Assembly: GCA_034430215.1 (NCBI GenBank)
Contig: DAOUFE010000017.1
Span: 62,001-126,000 of the forward strand
Reading direction: 5' to 3'
DNA from: UBA4782 sp034430215
Lineage (GTDB): Bacteria > Chloroflexota > Anaerolineae > Anaerolineales > Anaerolineaceae
Length of the DNA: 64,000 nucleotides
Under the pieces are notes generated by a model. That model was given only the letters and a program-made list of their open reading frames with translations. It was not told where the DNA came from and did no database searches. This document shows positions 8,709 through 16,576 of the stretch, in pieces (the stretch's first letter is position 1; each line of letters starts with the position of its first letter). Made by a program: the position numbers and the translations under genes.

Positions 8709-9470
8709 TCAGGTTGTAACACACGCAAAACCAAATAACTCATAGATAGAACAGCCCCATTCTGTTTGAGTGACTACGATTACAGCTATGAGTGCCAGAC
8801 AAAGGCACAGAACTGCCAAAATGATCAATACAATAGCCCAAACAGGGAATTTTTTCTTATTTGGTGGTTCATCAGGATAAGGTTCTTCTACCAGAGGAGA
8901 AATCGGAGCTTGAGGAGGCATAGGTACAGGTTGAGGAGCCTGCGGAGGTTGTTGCTGTCTCAAGTATGCAGGCTGTTGAGCAGGTGGAATTGACTGATAT
9001 TGCGGAGTTGCTGAGGCTTGTTGATAAGGCGGTGGTACTGGAACTTGTTGATATGATGGAGGGACTGGAGGTTGAAAAGGTTGCTGGTATGGGGATGGTG
9101 TGCCGGGTCTTGGTACGGTGGCAGGTGGATTCGCTGCTTCCATGTTCGCAGCAGCCATCTCACTTTCTGTTAGTTGTTCAAATACCAGGGTGATCTTTTC
9201 ACCCAGTGTGATGACTTCGCCAACTTGTAATAAATGAGCGCCACTGATCCGTTGCCCATTAATAGATGTGCCATTTGTTGAGCCTAAATCCTCTATGTAA
9301 TATGAAGAGCCTTGCATAAATACCCGGGCATGCTTTCTGCTGACTTCAGGGTCTTTAATCACCACATCCATGTTAGATTCACGTCCAACGAGCATTTCTG
9401 GTTTGATCAAAGGAAATGATTTGCCAGCGTTTGGGCCGGTTCTTACAGCAATTCGATAATTTGGGATCAT
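8709..9470 (-). CDS. FHA-domain protein with Pro/Gln linker and C-terminal TM anchor
   Basis: Residues 1-100 are a forkhead-associated domain with the phosphothreonine-binding motifs VGRES, SRKHARV and STNGTSING. A Pro/Gln-rich linker (about 110-205) leads to a single membrane helix near 212-236, leaving a short exterior tail with two cysteines. The protein should recruit phosphorylated partners to the inner face of the membrane. No Ser/Thr kinase is encoded nearby. The start ATG follows a GGAGG-type site, and a near-consensus promoter lies just upstream. Confidence 0.88.
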   Translation of the reverse strand: MIPNYRIAVRTGPNAGKSFPLIKPEMLVGRESNMDVVIKDPEVSRKHARVFMQGSSYYIEDLGSTNGTSINGQRISGAHLLQVGEVITLGEKITLVFEQLTESEMAAANMEAANPPATVPRPGTPSPYQQPFQPPVPPSYQQVPVPPPYQQASATPQYQSIPPAQQPAYLRQQQPPQAPQPVPMPPQAPISPLVEEPYPDEPPNKKKFPVWAIVLIILAVLCLCLALIAVIVVTQTEWGCSIYELFGFACVTT

Positions 9471-9502
9471 TTGATCCTCCAGTATTCTGAAATGTCAAAA
9501 TA

Positions 9503-9531
9503 AGTGTAGCAAGATTGAATCTGGCTGTCAA
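9503..9531 (-). promoter_or_regulatory. Sigma70-type promoter of the FHA gene
   Basis: On the minus strand TTGACA (9526-9531) and TACACT (9503-9508) are separated by exactly 17 bases, about 30 bases upstream of the FHA start codon. Confidence 0.7.
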
Positions 9532-9757
9532 CTCGATTGATGTGGATTGGAACGACTCACACCCCTCGCGAAAATGATTTTATCACTTTACCAGTTTTCT
9601 TCAAAAAGGTAATTCCCTTGTAGTTTTATTAAAAATATTTAATAAAAGTAAAAACTCTCTGATCGCCATCTTCTGAAAAATATCCACAATTAACCAAAAA
9701 ACTAAATGAAAATATCGTTGGTATTAAAAAGTAGAATGAAATAATAATTCCGAACTG

Positions 9758-9763
9758 TATAAT
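9758..9763 (+). promoter_or_regulatory. Probable -10 box (TATAAT) of the methyltransferase gene
   Basis: A perfect TATAAT lies seven bases before ATG 9771. Transcription would therefore start at about 9770, which helps to decide the start codon of the next gene. No convincing -35 box is seen. Confidence 0.5.
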
Positions 9764-9797
9764 ACTTTTAATGCATACCGCATTATTGGAGGGAACC

Positions 9798-10478
9798 TTG
9801 TCAAAAGACTATTCTTCGTTGAAGAAATTCTTGATTACACGTGTCAGCCTTTTCTTTCTCATTTTCCTGATCGTTCTCCTCCTGCCTTCAGGGAAAGTGA
9901 CATACTGGCAGGCATGGATGTATGTTCTAGTTCTGCTTATCCCTGCTGTATTTGTTCTGGTCCACTTTTATAAAAACAATCCGGATTTTCTCGAACGGCG
10001 CATGAAATTTAAGGAACAAAGACAAGCTCAAAAGAACATTCTCAAGTACGGAAACATAGCCATCTTGTTGGCTCTCGTTTTACCAGGTTTTGACCAACGG
10101 TGGAACTGGTCGCAGGTTCCAACCTGGGTTTCTATTGCAGCAGAAGCAGGCACGTTGTTGGGATATCTTCTGATCGTAAGGGTTTTTCTAGAAAATCGCT
10201 ACGCCTCACGAATAATAGAGGTCTCTGAAGAACAGAAAGTGATCAGCAGTGGACCTTATGCGGTAGTGCGTCACCCAATGTACAGTGGCACAATCGTTTT
10301 TTATCTGCTTTCACCTATTGCTTTGGGTTCATACTGGGCAATCATTCCTGTAGTGTTTATTGTGCCTATAATCATACTGCGTATAAAAGATGAAGAATCA
10401 CTCTTACATCGCGAGCTTCCCGGTTACACTGAATACACGCAAAAGGTTCGCTATCGGCTGATTCCCAGGATTTGGTGA
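9798..10478 (+). CDS. Isoprenylcysteine carboxyl methyltransferase-like membrane protein
   Basis: The protein has about five transmembrane segments, and the C-terminal third carries the ICMT/PEMT signature: SGPYAVVRHPMYSG, then RIKDEESLL and LPGYTEY, which bind S-adenosylmethionine at the membrane face. Bacterial members methylate unknown lipids or small molecules. I choose TTG 9798 because GGAGGG sits at 9788-9793, whereas ATG 9771 lies almost at the predicted transcription start. Using ATG 9771 would add nine residues. Apparently monocistronic. Confidence 0.82.
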   Translation: MSKDYSSLKKFLITRVSLFFLIFLIVLLLPSGKVTYWQAWMYVLVLLIPAVFVLVHFYKNNPDFLERRMKFKEQRQAQKNILKYGNIAILLALVLPGFDQRWNWSQVPTWVSIAAEAGTLLGYLLIVRVFLENRYASRIIEVSEEQKVISSGPYAVVRHPMYSGTIVFYLLSPIALGSYWAIIPVVFIVPIIILRIKDEESLLHRELPGYTEYTQKVRYRLIPRIW

Positions 10479-10578
10479 GCGCTAATCCTGAAATTGGATA
10501 TAGTATGTATATTTACAAGTAATCGTACACAATTATCTGGTTAAACCTACAAATCTCCTCTAAAAATCTGACCTTAAG

Positions 10579-10615
10579 AAAAACTTGCCCCGAAAAGAAT
10601 TCGGAGCAAGTTTTT
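10579..10615 (-). terminator. Rho-independent terminator after glnA
   Basis: Ten-base arms (10579-10588 and 10606-10615) enclose a GC-rich upper stem, and the minus-strand side ends in a T tract. It lies 20 bases past the glnA stop. Confidence 0.8.
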
Positions 10616-10634
10616 CTACAATTCGATATAGGAT

Positions 10635-11972
10635 TTATACCGCTTCCATATACCGTTCAATTTCCCAATCGGTGACACAGATACGGAAGGCTTCCCATTC
10701 TTCCAGTTTTGCACGTCGGAAGGATTCATAAACTTCGCTTCCCAGGGCGTCTTTCAATACAGTATCTTTTTCCAGTTCATCTAATGCCTTGATCAAAGAA
10801 CCTGGTAGTTCATCGATACCCATCTCTTTCCGTTCACTTTTTGAAAGGTCATAGATATTGATGTTGTTCAAAGGTTCTGGAACTTTAATATTGTTATCGA
10901 TCCCGTCCAAGCCAGTTGCCAGCATGGCAGCCATAGCAAGGTATGGGTTACAGGAAGGATCCGGGCAGCGCAATTCAGCACGGGTGGCATTATCCAACCC
11001 TTTTGTGTGCTGCGGAATTCGGATGAGAGCAGACCGATTGGTTTGCGCCCATCCAATATAAACTGGTGCTTCATAACCTGGTACAAGACGTTTGTATGAA
11101 TTTACACTGGGTGCCACAACTGCAGAAAGTGCTTTCGCGTGGCTCAATTGCCCTGCAATAAATTCATAAGCAATCTTGGAAAGATTATATTGATCATCGG
11201 CGTCAAAGAACAGATTATTTCCGCTGGTGTCAGATAATGATTGATGACAATGCATACCCGATCCATTAATTCCAAATATCGGTTTGGGCATAAAGGAAGC
11301 AACCAGGTCATGCTGTGCTGCAATCGCTTTGACAGTATATTTCAATGTTAGAACATTATCAGCTGCTCTTACTGCATCAGTAAAGCGAAAGTCTATTTCG
11401 TGCTGCCCTATTGCGGCTTCATGGTGCCCCACTTCGATTTCCAATCCCATACTCATAAGAGCTTGCATTAATTCGGTGCGCACTCGTACTGCTTCATCAT
11501 GGGGTGAAAAATCAAAGTATCCGCCTACATCATGCGGTACGGGGTGGATGCTGCCACCATTTGTTGGTCGAAACAGGAAAAATTCAGGCTCAGGGCCCAC
11601 ATTGAATGTCCAGCCACGTTCTTTGATCTTTGCAGTCATGCGTTTCAATGTACCGCGTGGATCACCAGCAAAAGGTGTCATATCTGGTAAATAAATATCG
11701 CAAAACACTCTAGCCCTGCGTGCGTCAACCGGGCTCCAGGGTAACACCGCATAGCTATCGGTATCAAGGCGTAAGTGCATATCGCTCTCTTGTATACGGG
11801 CAAAACCTTCAACAGAAGACCCATCAAACCATACGCCGTTCTCCAATTCGCCTTCCAGTTGCTCAACAGGACTTTCAACACTTTTTACCATACCGTTCAC
11901 ATCAGTAAATTGATACGACATGAACTTTACGCCATCCGCTTGCACACGCTCAAGTAACTCTTTCTTATCCAT
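10635..11972 (-). CDS. glnA: Glutamine synthetase, type I (GSI-alpha)
   Basis: The 445-residue enzyme makes glutamine from glutamate, ammonia and ATP. Visible signatures are the beta-grasp N-terminus with DGSSVEGF, the catalytic NGSGMHCHQS block, and the ATP-binding region with the NRSALIRIP motif. Length and lack of the extra insertion match GSI-alpha, the feedback-inhibited form not controlled by adenylylation; the region around NIYDLSKSE lacks the usual adenylylation context. ATG 11972 has a GGAGG site five to nine bases upstream. A strong promoter and a structured leader of about 350 nt precede it, suggesting control before translation. Confidence 0.96.
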   Translation of the reverse strand: MDKKELLERVQADGVKFMSYQFTDVNGMVKSVESPVEQLEGELENGVWFDGSSVEGFARIQESDMHLRLDTDSYAVLPWSPVDARRARVFCDIYLPDMTPFAGDPRGTLKRMTAKIKERGWTFNVGPEPEFFLFRPTNGGSIHPVPHDVGGYFDFSPHDEAVRVRTELMQALMSMGLEIEVGHHEAAIGQHEIDFRFTDAVRAADNVLTLKYTVKAIAAQHDLVASFMPKPIFGINGSGMHCHQSLSDTSGNNLFFDADDQYNLSKIAYEFIAGQLSHAKALSAVVAPSVNSYKRLVPGYEAPVYIGWAQTNRSALIRIPQHTKGLDNATRAELRCPDPSCNPYLAMAAMLATGLDGIDNNIKVPEPLNNINIYDLSKSERKEMGIDELPGSLIKALDELEKDTVLKDALGSEVYESFRRAKLEEWEAFRICVTDWEIERYMEAV

Positions 11973-12148
11973 CGCAACCTCCAATCAAAATCAAAAAGAC
12001 TCCAATCTGCAGCAAATTGGACAATGAATTGTATGGAATGATCCAACAATTATGAAATCACTGGAATTAACACCAGATCACTGCATCAGTTTTGTTCTGC
12101 CTGTCACCAGACATTTTTGACCTGTTGCATTTTGATGGGAAGAAAGAA

Positions 12149-12280
12149 GCCTGTGATCAGGCCTCAGAGGCATCCGCTGATCGATCGATTTTCCCCGGTT
12201 TTGCCCCCGCCGGGTTAACTCCCTCTTCGCAGAGGGGAACCTCCACCTCGTTGTCTCATGTTGTTACCATGAGATTCAGC
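12149..12280 (-). promoter_or_regulatory. Structured RNA leader of glnA (candidate riboswitch or attenuator)
   Basis: The glnA leader contains several nested hairpins on the minus strand: TCTCATG/CATGAGA (12254-12274), CCCTCT-GCGA-AGAGGG with a GNRA loop (12221-12236), CCCGG/CCGGG (12194-12214), an enclosing GCTGA/TCAGC pair (12276-12280 with 12176-12180), then two more hairpins (12161-12171 and 12149-12162). The segments GAATCTC, GGAGG, GGGAGTTAA and TCAGC occur in an order that recalls the ydaO c-di-AMP riboswitch core, but I cannot align it reliably. A 26-codon open frame starting near 12292 overlaps the hairpins. No family is assigned. Confidence 0.5.
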
Positions 12281-12326
12281 CGCTAATTCATCCATATTCA
12301 GTTGTTATGCTGCAATTCTGAAAGCG

Positions 12327-12355
12327 ATAGTACACGTTTTTTGAAGTCGTGTCAA
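12327..12355 (-). promoter_or_regulatory. glnA promoter
   Basis: On the minus strand TTGACA (12350-12355) and TACTAT (12327-12332) are 17 bases apart. Transcription would start near 12320, giving a leader of roughly 350 nt before the glnA start codon. Confidence 0.8.
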
Positions 12356-12387
12356 GGAATTTTAAGAATTTTTCATCTATTATTAAT

Positions 12388-13359
12388 TTACACTGATTTC
12401 ATTCGATTTTGCATTCGCATTACAAGAAATGTAAGCCAGCGCGAAGGTATTTTTTTCTGTCCAAACTCCCACTCTTTCCAGGCTGCCCAGATGGATTCGG
12501 AAGTAAAACGCCCCTCATTATCCCTTTTTTGAGTAAAGATATTCACCATCTCTTGAAGCCTTTCATCACCCCGCAACCAGGGAAACTGAGTGAGAACTTC
12601 GCAGACATGCAAAATGTCATACCACACAAAGGGAACTTTCAATTTACAAAAATCAGTACCCATGTAGAACAGATAAGGATGTCGCTCTTGTCGATTAACC
12701 CACAACGATAGAAGACTTTCTACACCAGCAAGAGCTTCTGAACTATCCTGCCAATCTGGTAATGCCCTTAAAAGTTTCAGCATTACCAGGGTCGCATAAG
12801 GACAGGGATCTTCTTTCCTACCTGGACCACGGAATTTTCCGACTTCAGGTGATACTGCACATGGCCAGCCATTCGCTCGAACCAGCCCTGTAAGATGCTG
12901 GATAGCCCGTTTCACCCTTTCATCATCATCATAACCAAATTTTGCCAGCGCATAAAGGAGGATAGGAGCATCGCACAACGCCCATGCCCAGGTATCTACT
13001 CCATTTCCACCAAAATGAGTTGGAATATTCATCATCATTTGAAAAGGTCCCTGATCAGACTGATGTTGCATGACCTTTTCAGAAATGGAATCAATTTCCT
13101 TATCTTGCCGATTCAATCCAAGATCAGCAAGAAAACTCAATTTATGCATCGGTTGGCTGGCACTTTTATGGCTTGATATTGCAGCTCCTGACCATCCATT
13201 TAAATCATCGAGAATCTTCCTCACCAGGGGGTGAGTGATCATCTCCATTCGAGCTTTGCTTACTTCTGGATCATCAGGATTTTGTTGAAGCAGATCCAAT
13301 CTCGTGCGATAAACCACCCAGGGATCTCCTTGCAGCAGCCATTGTATTAACAGTTCCAT
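12388..13359 (-). CDS. Hypothetical protein, possible alpha/alpha-toroid fold
   Basis: This 323-residue soluble protein is not assigned to a named family. It is rich in helices and contains repeated Trp/Gly-rich motifs (DTWAWALCDAPILLYAL, ANGWPCAVSP, DPCPYATLVMLKLL) of the kind seen in prenyltransferase/squalene-cyclase-like alpha/alpha toroids. No catalytic DxDD motif is seen, so terpene cyclase activity is unlikely. The start lies six bases from the stop of the upstream lipoprotein gene, so the two are almost certainly co-transcribed. Confidence 0.65.
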   Translation of the reverse strand: MELLIQWLLQGDPWVVYRTRLDLLQQNPDDPEVSKARMEMITHPLVRKILDDLNGWSGAAISSHKSASQPMHKLSFLADLGLNRQDKEIDSISEKVMQHQSDQGPFQMMMNIPTHFGGNGVDTWAWALCDAPILLYALAKFGYDDDERVKRAIQHLTGLVRANGWPCAVSPEVGKFRGPGRKEDPCPYATLVMLKLLRALPDWQDSSEALAGVESLLSLWVNRQERHPYLFYMGTDFCKLKVPFVWYDILHVCEVLTQFPWLRGDERLQEMVNIFTQKRDNEGRFTSESIWAAWKEWEFGQKKIPSRWLTFLVMRMQNRMKSV

Positions 13360-13364
13360 TTTTT

Positions 13365-14837
13365 CTATTCCAACCAGATCACTTCTGATACATAACCATC
13401 GATACTCCCCATCTTTTTCATGGCAAAATCAGGATACTGTGCCCTGTAGATTATTCCATCTTCAGTGGCAATGATCAATTGATCACCATTCACTGGATCC
13501 CAGATCAAGGCATCTACAAAAAAGCCATCAGCGATTTTCTGCCAATCTTCTCCGGGAATCTTTACTTCTATTCTTCCAATGCGGTTTTCGATCACCTCCC
13601 ATGCCTGATATCCATTCTTCGAAATAGCTGGGTGATAAGAGGCATCATAGACAGGTGATTCATATACGGTTTTTCCGTCTGAAGAAAACAATGCTTCTGG
13701 ATATGCCTGGAATACTTTACTTTCGGGCAGCCAAGATACTTCATATGCTTTTGTGCTGATCAATTTCTGCGGCTCTGGTTCTCCGGGCAATAATAAAAAT
13801 ACACCCTCTCCCACAGAATCTGAACAACCCTCTGAACCCGCAAACAGAATGGAACCATTTTCTGGTGATAAAGCAGCTCCAAAATAAAAACTATAATTCA
13901 TCAAAGGCTTTGCTTTTCCAGTTGTCACGTCAACGCTACGTAAATTCTTGGAAATACAGGTTTCATCACTGTCATATATGATGTAATGACTGTCATCCTG
14001 CCAACCTACGAAGAGATAATGGGAAGATTTAGGTGTGGGTTGTGTAATGACTTCCCCATCCGATATTCTGACCGCCCATGCCCCTTCCATTTTGTTATAC
14101 CCTACCAATGCTCCACCAATAGGAGGTACCAGGTTAACCCCAAAATGATAGATATACTGCCCGTCGGGTGACCAGATAGGAACGATCGCATGGGACGGGC
14201 CACTGGTTAACTGTTTGACTTCTTCAGTCTGGGTATCATAGATGTATACATCAGAAGTAGGTCCATTGACAGCCCCCACGAATGCCAGATATCGTCCTTC
14301 TCCAGGTTGCCATGCTACGTTTGGGTAATACCCTATCATTAGAGCTGCGTTCCCTGCTGTTTCTCCAGCTTCACTTTCAGCCTCAAACATGGTCAATTTA
14401 CTTAATTGTGCAATTGTCTGCATTTCTCCATCAGGGATGGAAATGATCACCAGATATTGTCCATCCTCCTGTTCAATGATCAATGCCAGCTTATCACCTT
14501 GTGGTGAAACTGCCTTACGAAGATCATAGTGATCCGTTGAGTAAGTGGTAATTTGGGTTAAGACACTTCCATCAGGGTTAGAAATCCAGATTCCTGTTTC
14601 GCCGCTGAATAAAAGGTATGGGCTATCATCATTCAGGGTGGTGGGTTCAGGGATGGGAGTAGATGTGGCAGTTATTGTAATTGTAAGAGTTGGTTCTATA
14701 GTTTTGGTTGATTTCACCGCTTCTTCATAAGTAGATGTAACTCCTTCGGTCTCTGTTTGTTTTACCATTGGAAGATTACAGGAAAGAAGGAAAAATAAAG
14801 CAGTGAGGGTGACCATCAAAGGCAATGCTTTTTTCAT
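13365..14837 (-). CDS. Lipoprotein with TolB-like beta-propeller repeats
   Basis: ATG 14837 follows AGAGGTG, and the first 22 residues form a lipoprotein signal with lipobox LLSC. A Thr/Ser/Pro linker leads to repeats of the WD40-like/TolB kind, for example WSPDGQYIYHFG and SPENGSILFAG, that would form a six- or seven-bladed propeller outside the membrane. It carries no recognisable catalytic site; such proteins usually bind ligands or other proteins. The downstream toroid-like gene is coupled to it, so the pair may act together, the lipoprotein outside and the partner in the cytosol. Confidence 0.75.
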   Translation of the reverse strand: MKKALPLMVTLTALFFLLSCNLPMVKQTETEGVTSTYEEAVKSTKTIEPTLTITITATSTPIPEPTTLNDDSPYLLFSGETGIWISNPDGSVLTQITTYSTDHYDLRKAVSPQGDKLALIIEQEDGQYLVIISIPDGEMQTIAQLSKLTMFEAESEAGETAGNAALMIGYYPNVAWQPGEGRYLAFVGAVNGPTSDVYIYDTQTEEVKQLTSGPSHAIVPIWSPDGQYIYHFGVNLVPPIGGALVGYNKMEGAWAVRISDGEVITQPTPKSSHYLFVGWQDDSHYIIYDSDETCISKNLRSVDVTTGKAKPLMNYSFYFGAALSPENGSILFAGSEGCSDSVGEGVFLLLPGEPEPQKLISTKAYEVSWLPESKVFQAYPEALFSSDGKTVYESPVYDASYHPAISKNGYQAWEVIENRIGRIEVKIPGEDWQKIADGFFVDALIWDPVNGDQLIIATEDGIIYRAQYPDFAMKKMGSIDGYVSEVIWLE

Positions 14838-14947
14838 AATCACCTCTTTGATTTTTTAAGAATGGGGAAATTCGTTATGCTTCTGATTTTTTCAGGAACT
14901 ATATGTACATTCTATAGAGATTGTAATGAGAATTCAAGCAGAAATGT

Positions 14948-15523
14948 TTATGAAGTTGTGTATAGTTTTTTGATAGCCATTGGAGGAATACCTGTATCAA
15001 GAAAGGCTTTGATCGCCTTCGCACCACTTTCTATGGTATGACGCGAGGTATCTACTTCAAAGTCATATACAAGATGATCATGAATGATTTCAATTTGCTT
15101 CCTCGCTTGACCAGGGGTGCGTTCTTGCCGGGTTGCTTCACGTTGCTCAACAATATCAATTGGACAGCGAACCCCGATTAAATACGCAGGTGAATCTTGA
15201 AACGTTTCTGCACATTTTTTGATCCATTCTGGTTCGATCAGCACATGATCCATTAAGATATTCATTCCCATATTCGAAAGAGTCAATGCGGTTTGATACA
15301 TACCGATAACCAGCTCATGACCCATTTTGCCAGATTGATTTGCTTTCCCTAAAACTTCATCCCATAAAGGCTGGTGAAAATATCGCCTCGGTAGCATGCA
15401 AAGAAATATATCTATCCCTGCTTCCAGGAACGGTTCAGGCATGATTTTTTGCAATTCGTGAACAAGACTGGTTTTGCCGGCGCTCGATGTGCCATTCAGG
15501 ATAATAATGGTTCCTTTAGTCAA
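14948..15523 (-). CDS. Chloramphenicol phosphotransferase-like P-loop kinase
   Basis: The 191-residue protein has a Walker A loop GTSSAGKTS at residues 10-18, a DHVLIEP segment and the arginine-rich lid (REATRQERTPGQ) of the CPT-like family (PF07931). In Streptomyces venezuelae the family member phosphorylates chloramphenicol, but most homologues have unknown small-molecule substrates, so resistance should not be assumed. It is cytosolic. It is encoded just downstream of a small membrane protein gene on the same strand, 22 bases apart. Confidence 0.8.
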   Translation of the reverse strand: MTKGTIIILNGTSSAGKTSLVHELQKIMPEPFLEAGIDIFLCMLPRRYFHQPLWDEVLGKANQSGKMGHELVIGMYQTALTLSNMGMNILMDHVLIEPEWIKKCAETFQDSPAYLIGVRCPIDIVEQREATRQERTPGQARKQIEIIHDHLVYDFEVDTSRHTIESGAKAIKAFLDTGIPPMAIKKLYTTS

Positions 15524-15545
15524 TAGTGCTCCTTGATTCAGAATT

Positions 15546-15761
15546 TTACCCCGTTCTTTGAATTTTCCACATGCTGAAAAGGCTTAAACAGATATACACA
15601 AAAAGTATACCCGCAGAAATCTGTACTATGACCCATTCCAGTGAAACATTCTCTCCTTCATGGTATATATCAACCAATGCTAGATGGCTGAATACCATTG
15701 CTACTAAAGAGAGAACCCCCAGGCTGATAGTTGCTATTCGTAATCCATTTTTAATTTTCAT
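15546..15761 (-). CDS. Small membrane protein, two TM segments
   Basis: ATG 15761 is preferred because AGGAGG lies just upstream (15766-15771 on the plus strand). The 71-residue product has a Lys-rich N-terminus, two hydrophobic helices (about 8-27 and 44-63) joined by a short acidic loop, and a basic tail. No family is recognised. It is co-directional with the CPT-like kinase gene. Confidence 0.6.
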   Translation of the reverse strand: MKIKNGLRIATISLGVLSLVAMVFSHLALVDIYHEGENVSLEWVIVQISAGILFVYICLSLFSMWKIQRTG

Positions 15762-15953
15762 TTTTCCTCCTGTTGGATTGTTCAATGGTTCATATAAATA
15801 TTATATATAGTACTAGTATGTGAGTAATCTAACTTATCGTCATGATGACCTTCGATTTTTGCAGGTCTCTGTAGGGATGGAACATCTGGAAATATAGATT
15901 CAATTTTCAGGCAGGGTCAACTCCACAGGTGCCAGCAGGAACCAACAATCTTC

Positions 15954-16199
15954 TTACATTTTCTCGTCATCTTCATCCTCAAAAACTTTCTCACCACCAG
16001 GGAAAAAATAACCATCTTCAGCCGCATCAAGGATAGATATTCGTTGTAAATACTTCTGATCCGAATCCTCGCTGGTTACCTGTCTGGAATATATCTCAGA
16101 ATTCCTTTGCTGTTGTGTATTTCCAGATTTTTGAATTAATTTCACCGTTTCAAAAAAGAAAAATGCCAAAATTAACAGACTAAAAAAGCATGCTTCCAT
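15954..16199 (-). CDS. Small single-pass membrane protein
   Basis: ATG 16199 has a strong GGGAGGAG site. The 81-residue product has one hydrophobic helix at residues 3-18 with five consecutive aromatic or aliphatic residues, and an acidic cytoplasmic tail ending in EDEDDEKM. It is not recognised. The good ribosome binding site and clear membrane topology are the main support. Confidence 0.55.
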   Translation of the reverse strand: MEACFFSLLILAFFFFETVKLIQKSGNTQQQRNSEIYSRQVTSEDSDQKYLQRISILDAAEDGYFFPGGEKVFEDEDDEKM

Positions 16200-16576
16200 A
16201 ATCTCCTCCCAAATAAAGTATAGATTCTTTCAGTGAGCCTTGACCCAGATTATCTGTACATCTACTCGCGATCAAGGTAATTTTAACCTTCTCATCTCTT
16301 TGTTCTATTCGAAATATTATTAACATTCAATTGATCTTTATGAATCCTAACATTTGGGGAGAAATCGTCTCGCTAATTAAACCAAATCCTGTCTATCATC
16401 TAAAATCAATATAACCGGATTGATTTTTCCAACTGCATGGCTTAAAATTCAAACTGATATTACCTTCTATTCGCTGAAAGACCCGTTAATCCCCAGGGTA
16501 AGCCCTGAGTGGTTCGAGGGGGTATATATATTCTTTCAAAATGTTTTAATAATACTATTCGTTTTTGGGAGAAGTT
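16200..16576. other. Divergent intergenic region
   Basis: This 377-base gap separates the small membrane protein gene from the beta-helix gene and must hold both promoters. It is AT-rich with a GC-rich patch near 16490-16535. I see no convincing -35/-10 pair, RNA gene or repeat. Confidence 0.5.

Noticed and set aside
12092..12286. Plus-strand open frame of 64 codons opposite the glnA leader
   Set aside because: It is the complement of the structured leader RNA; its codons follow the hairpins and it has no ribosome binding site.
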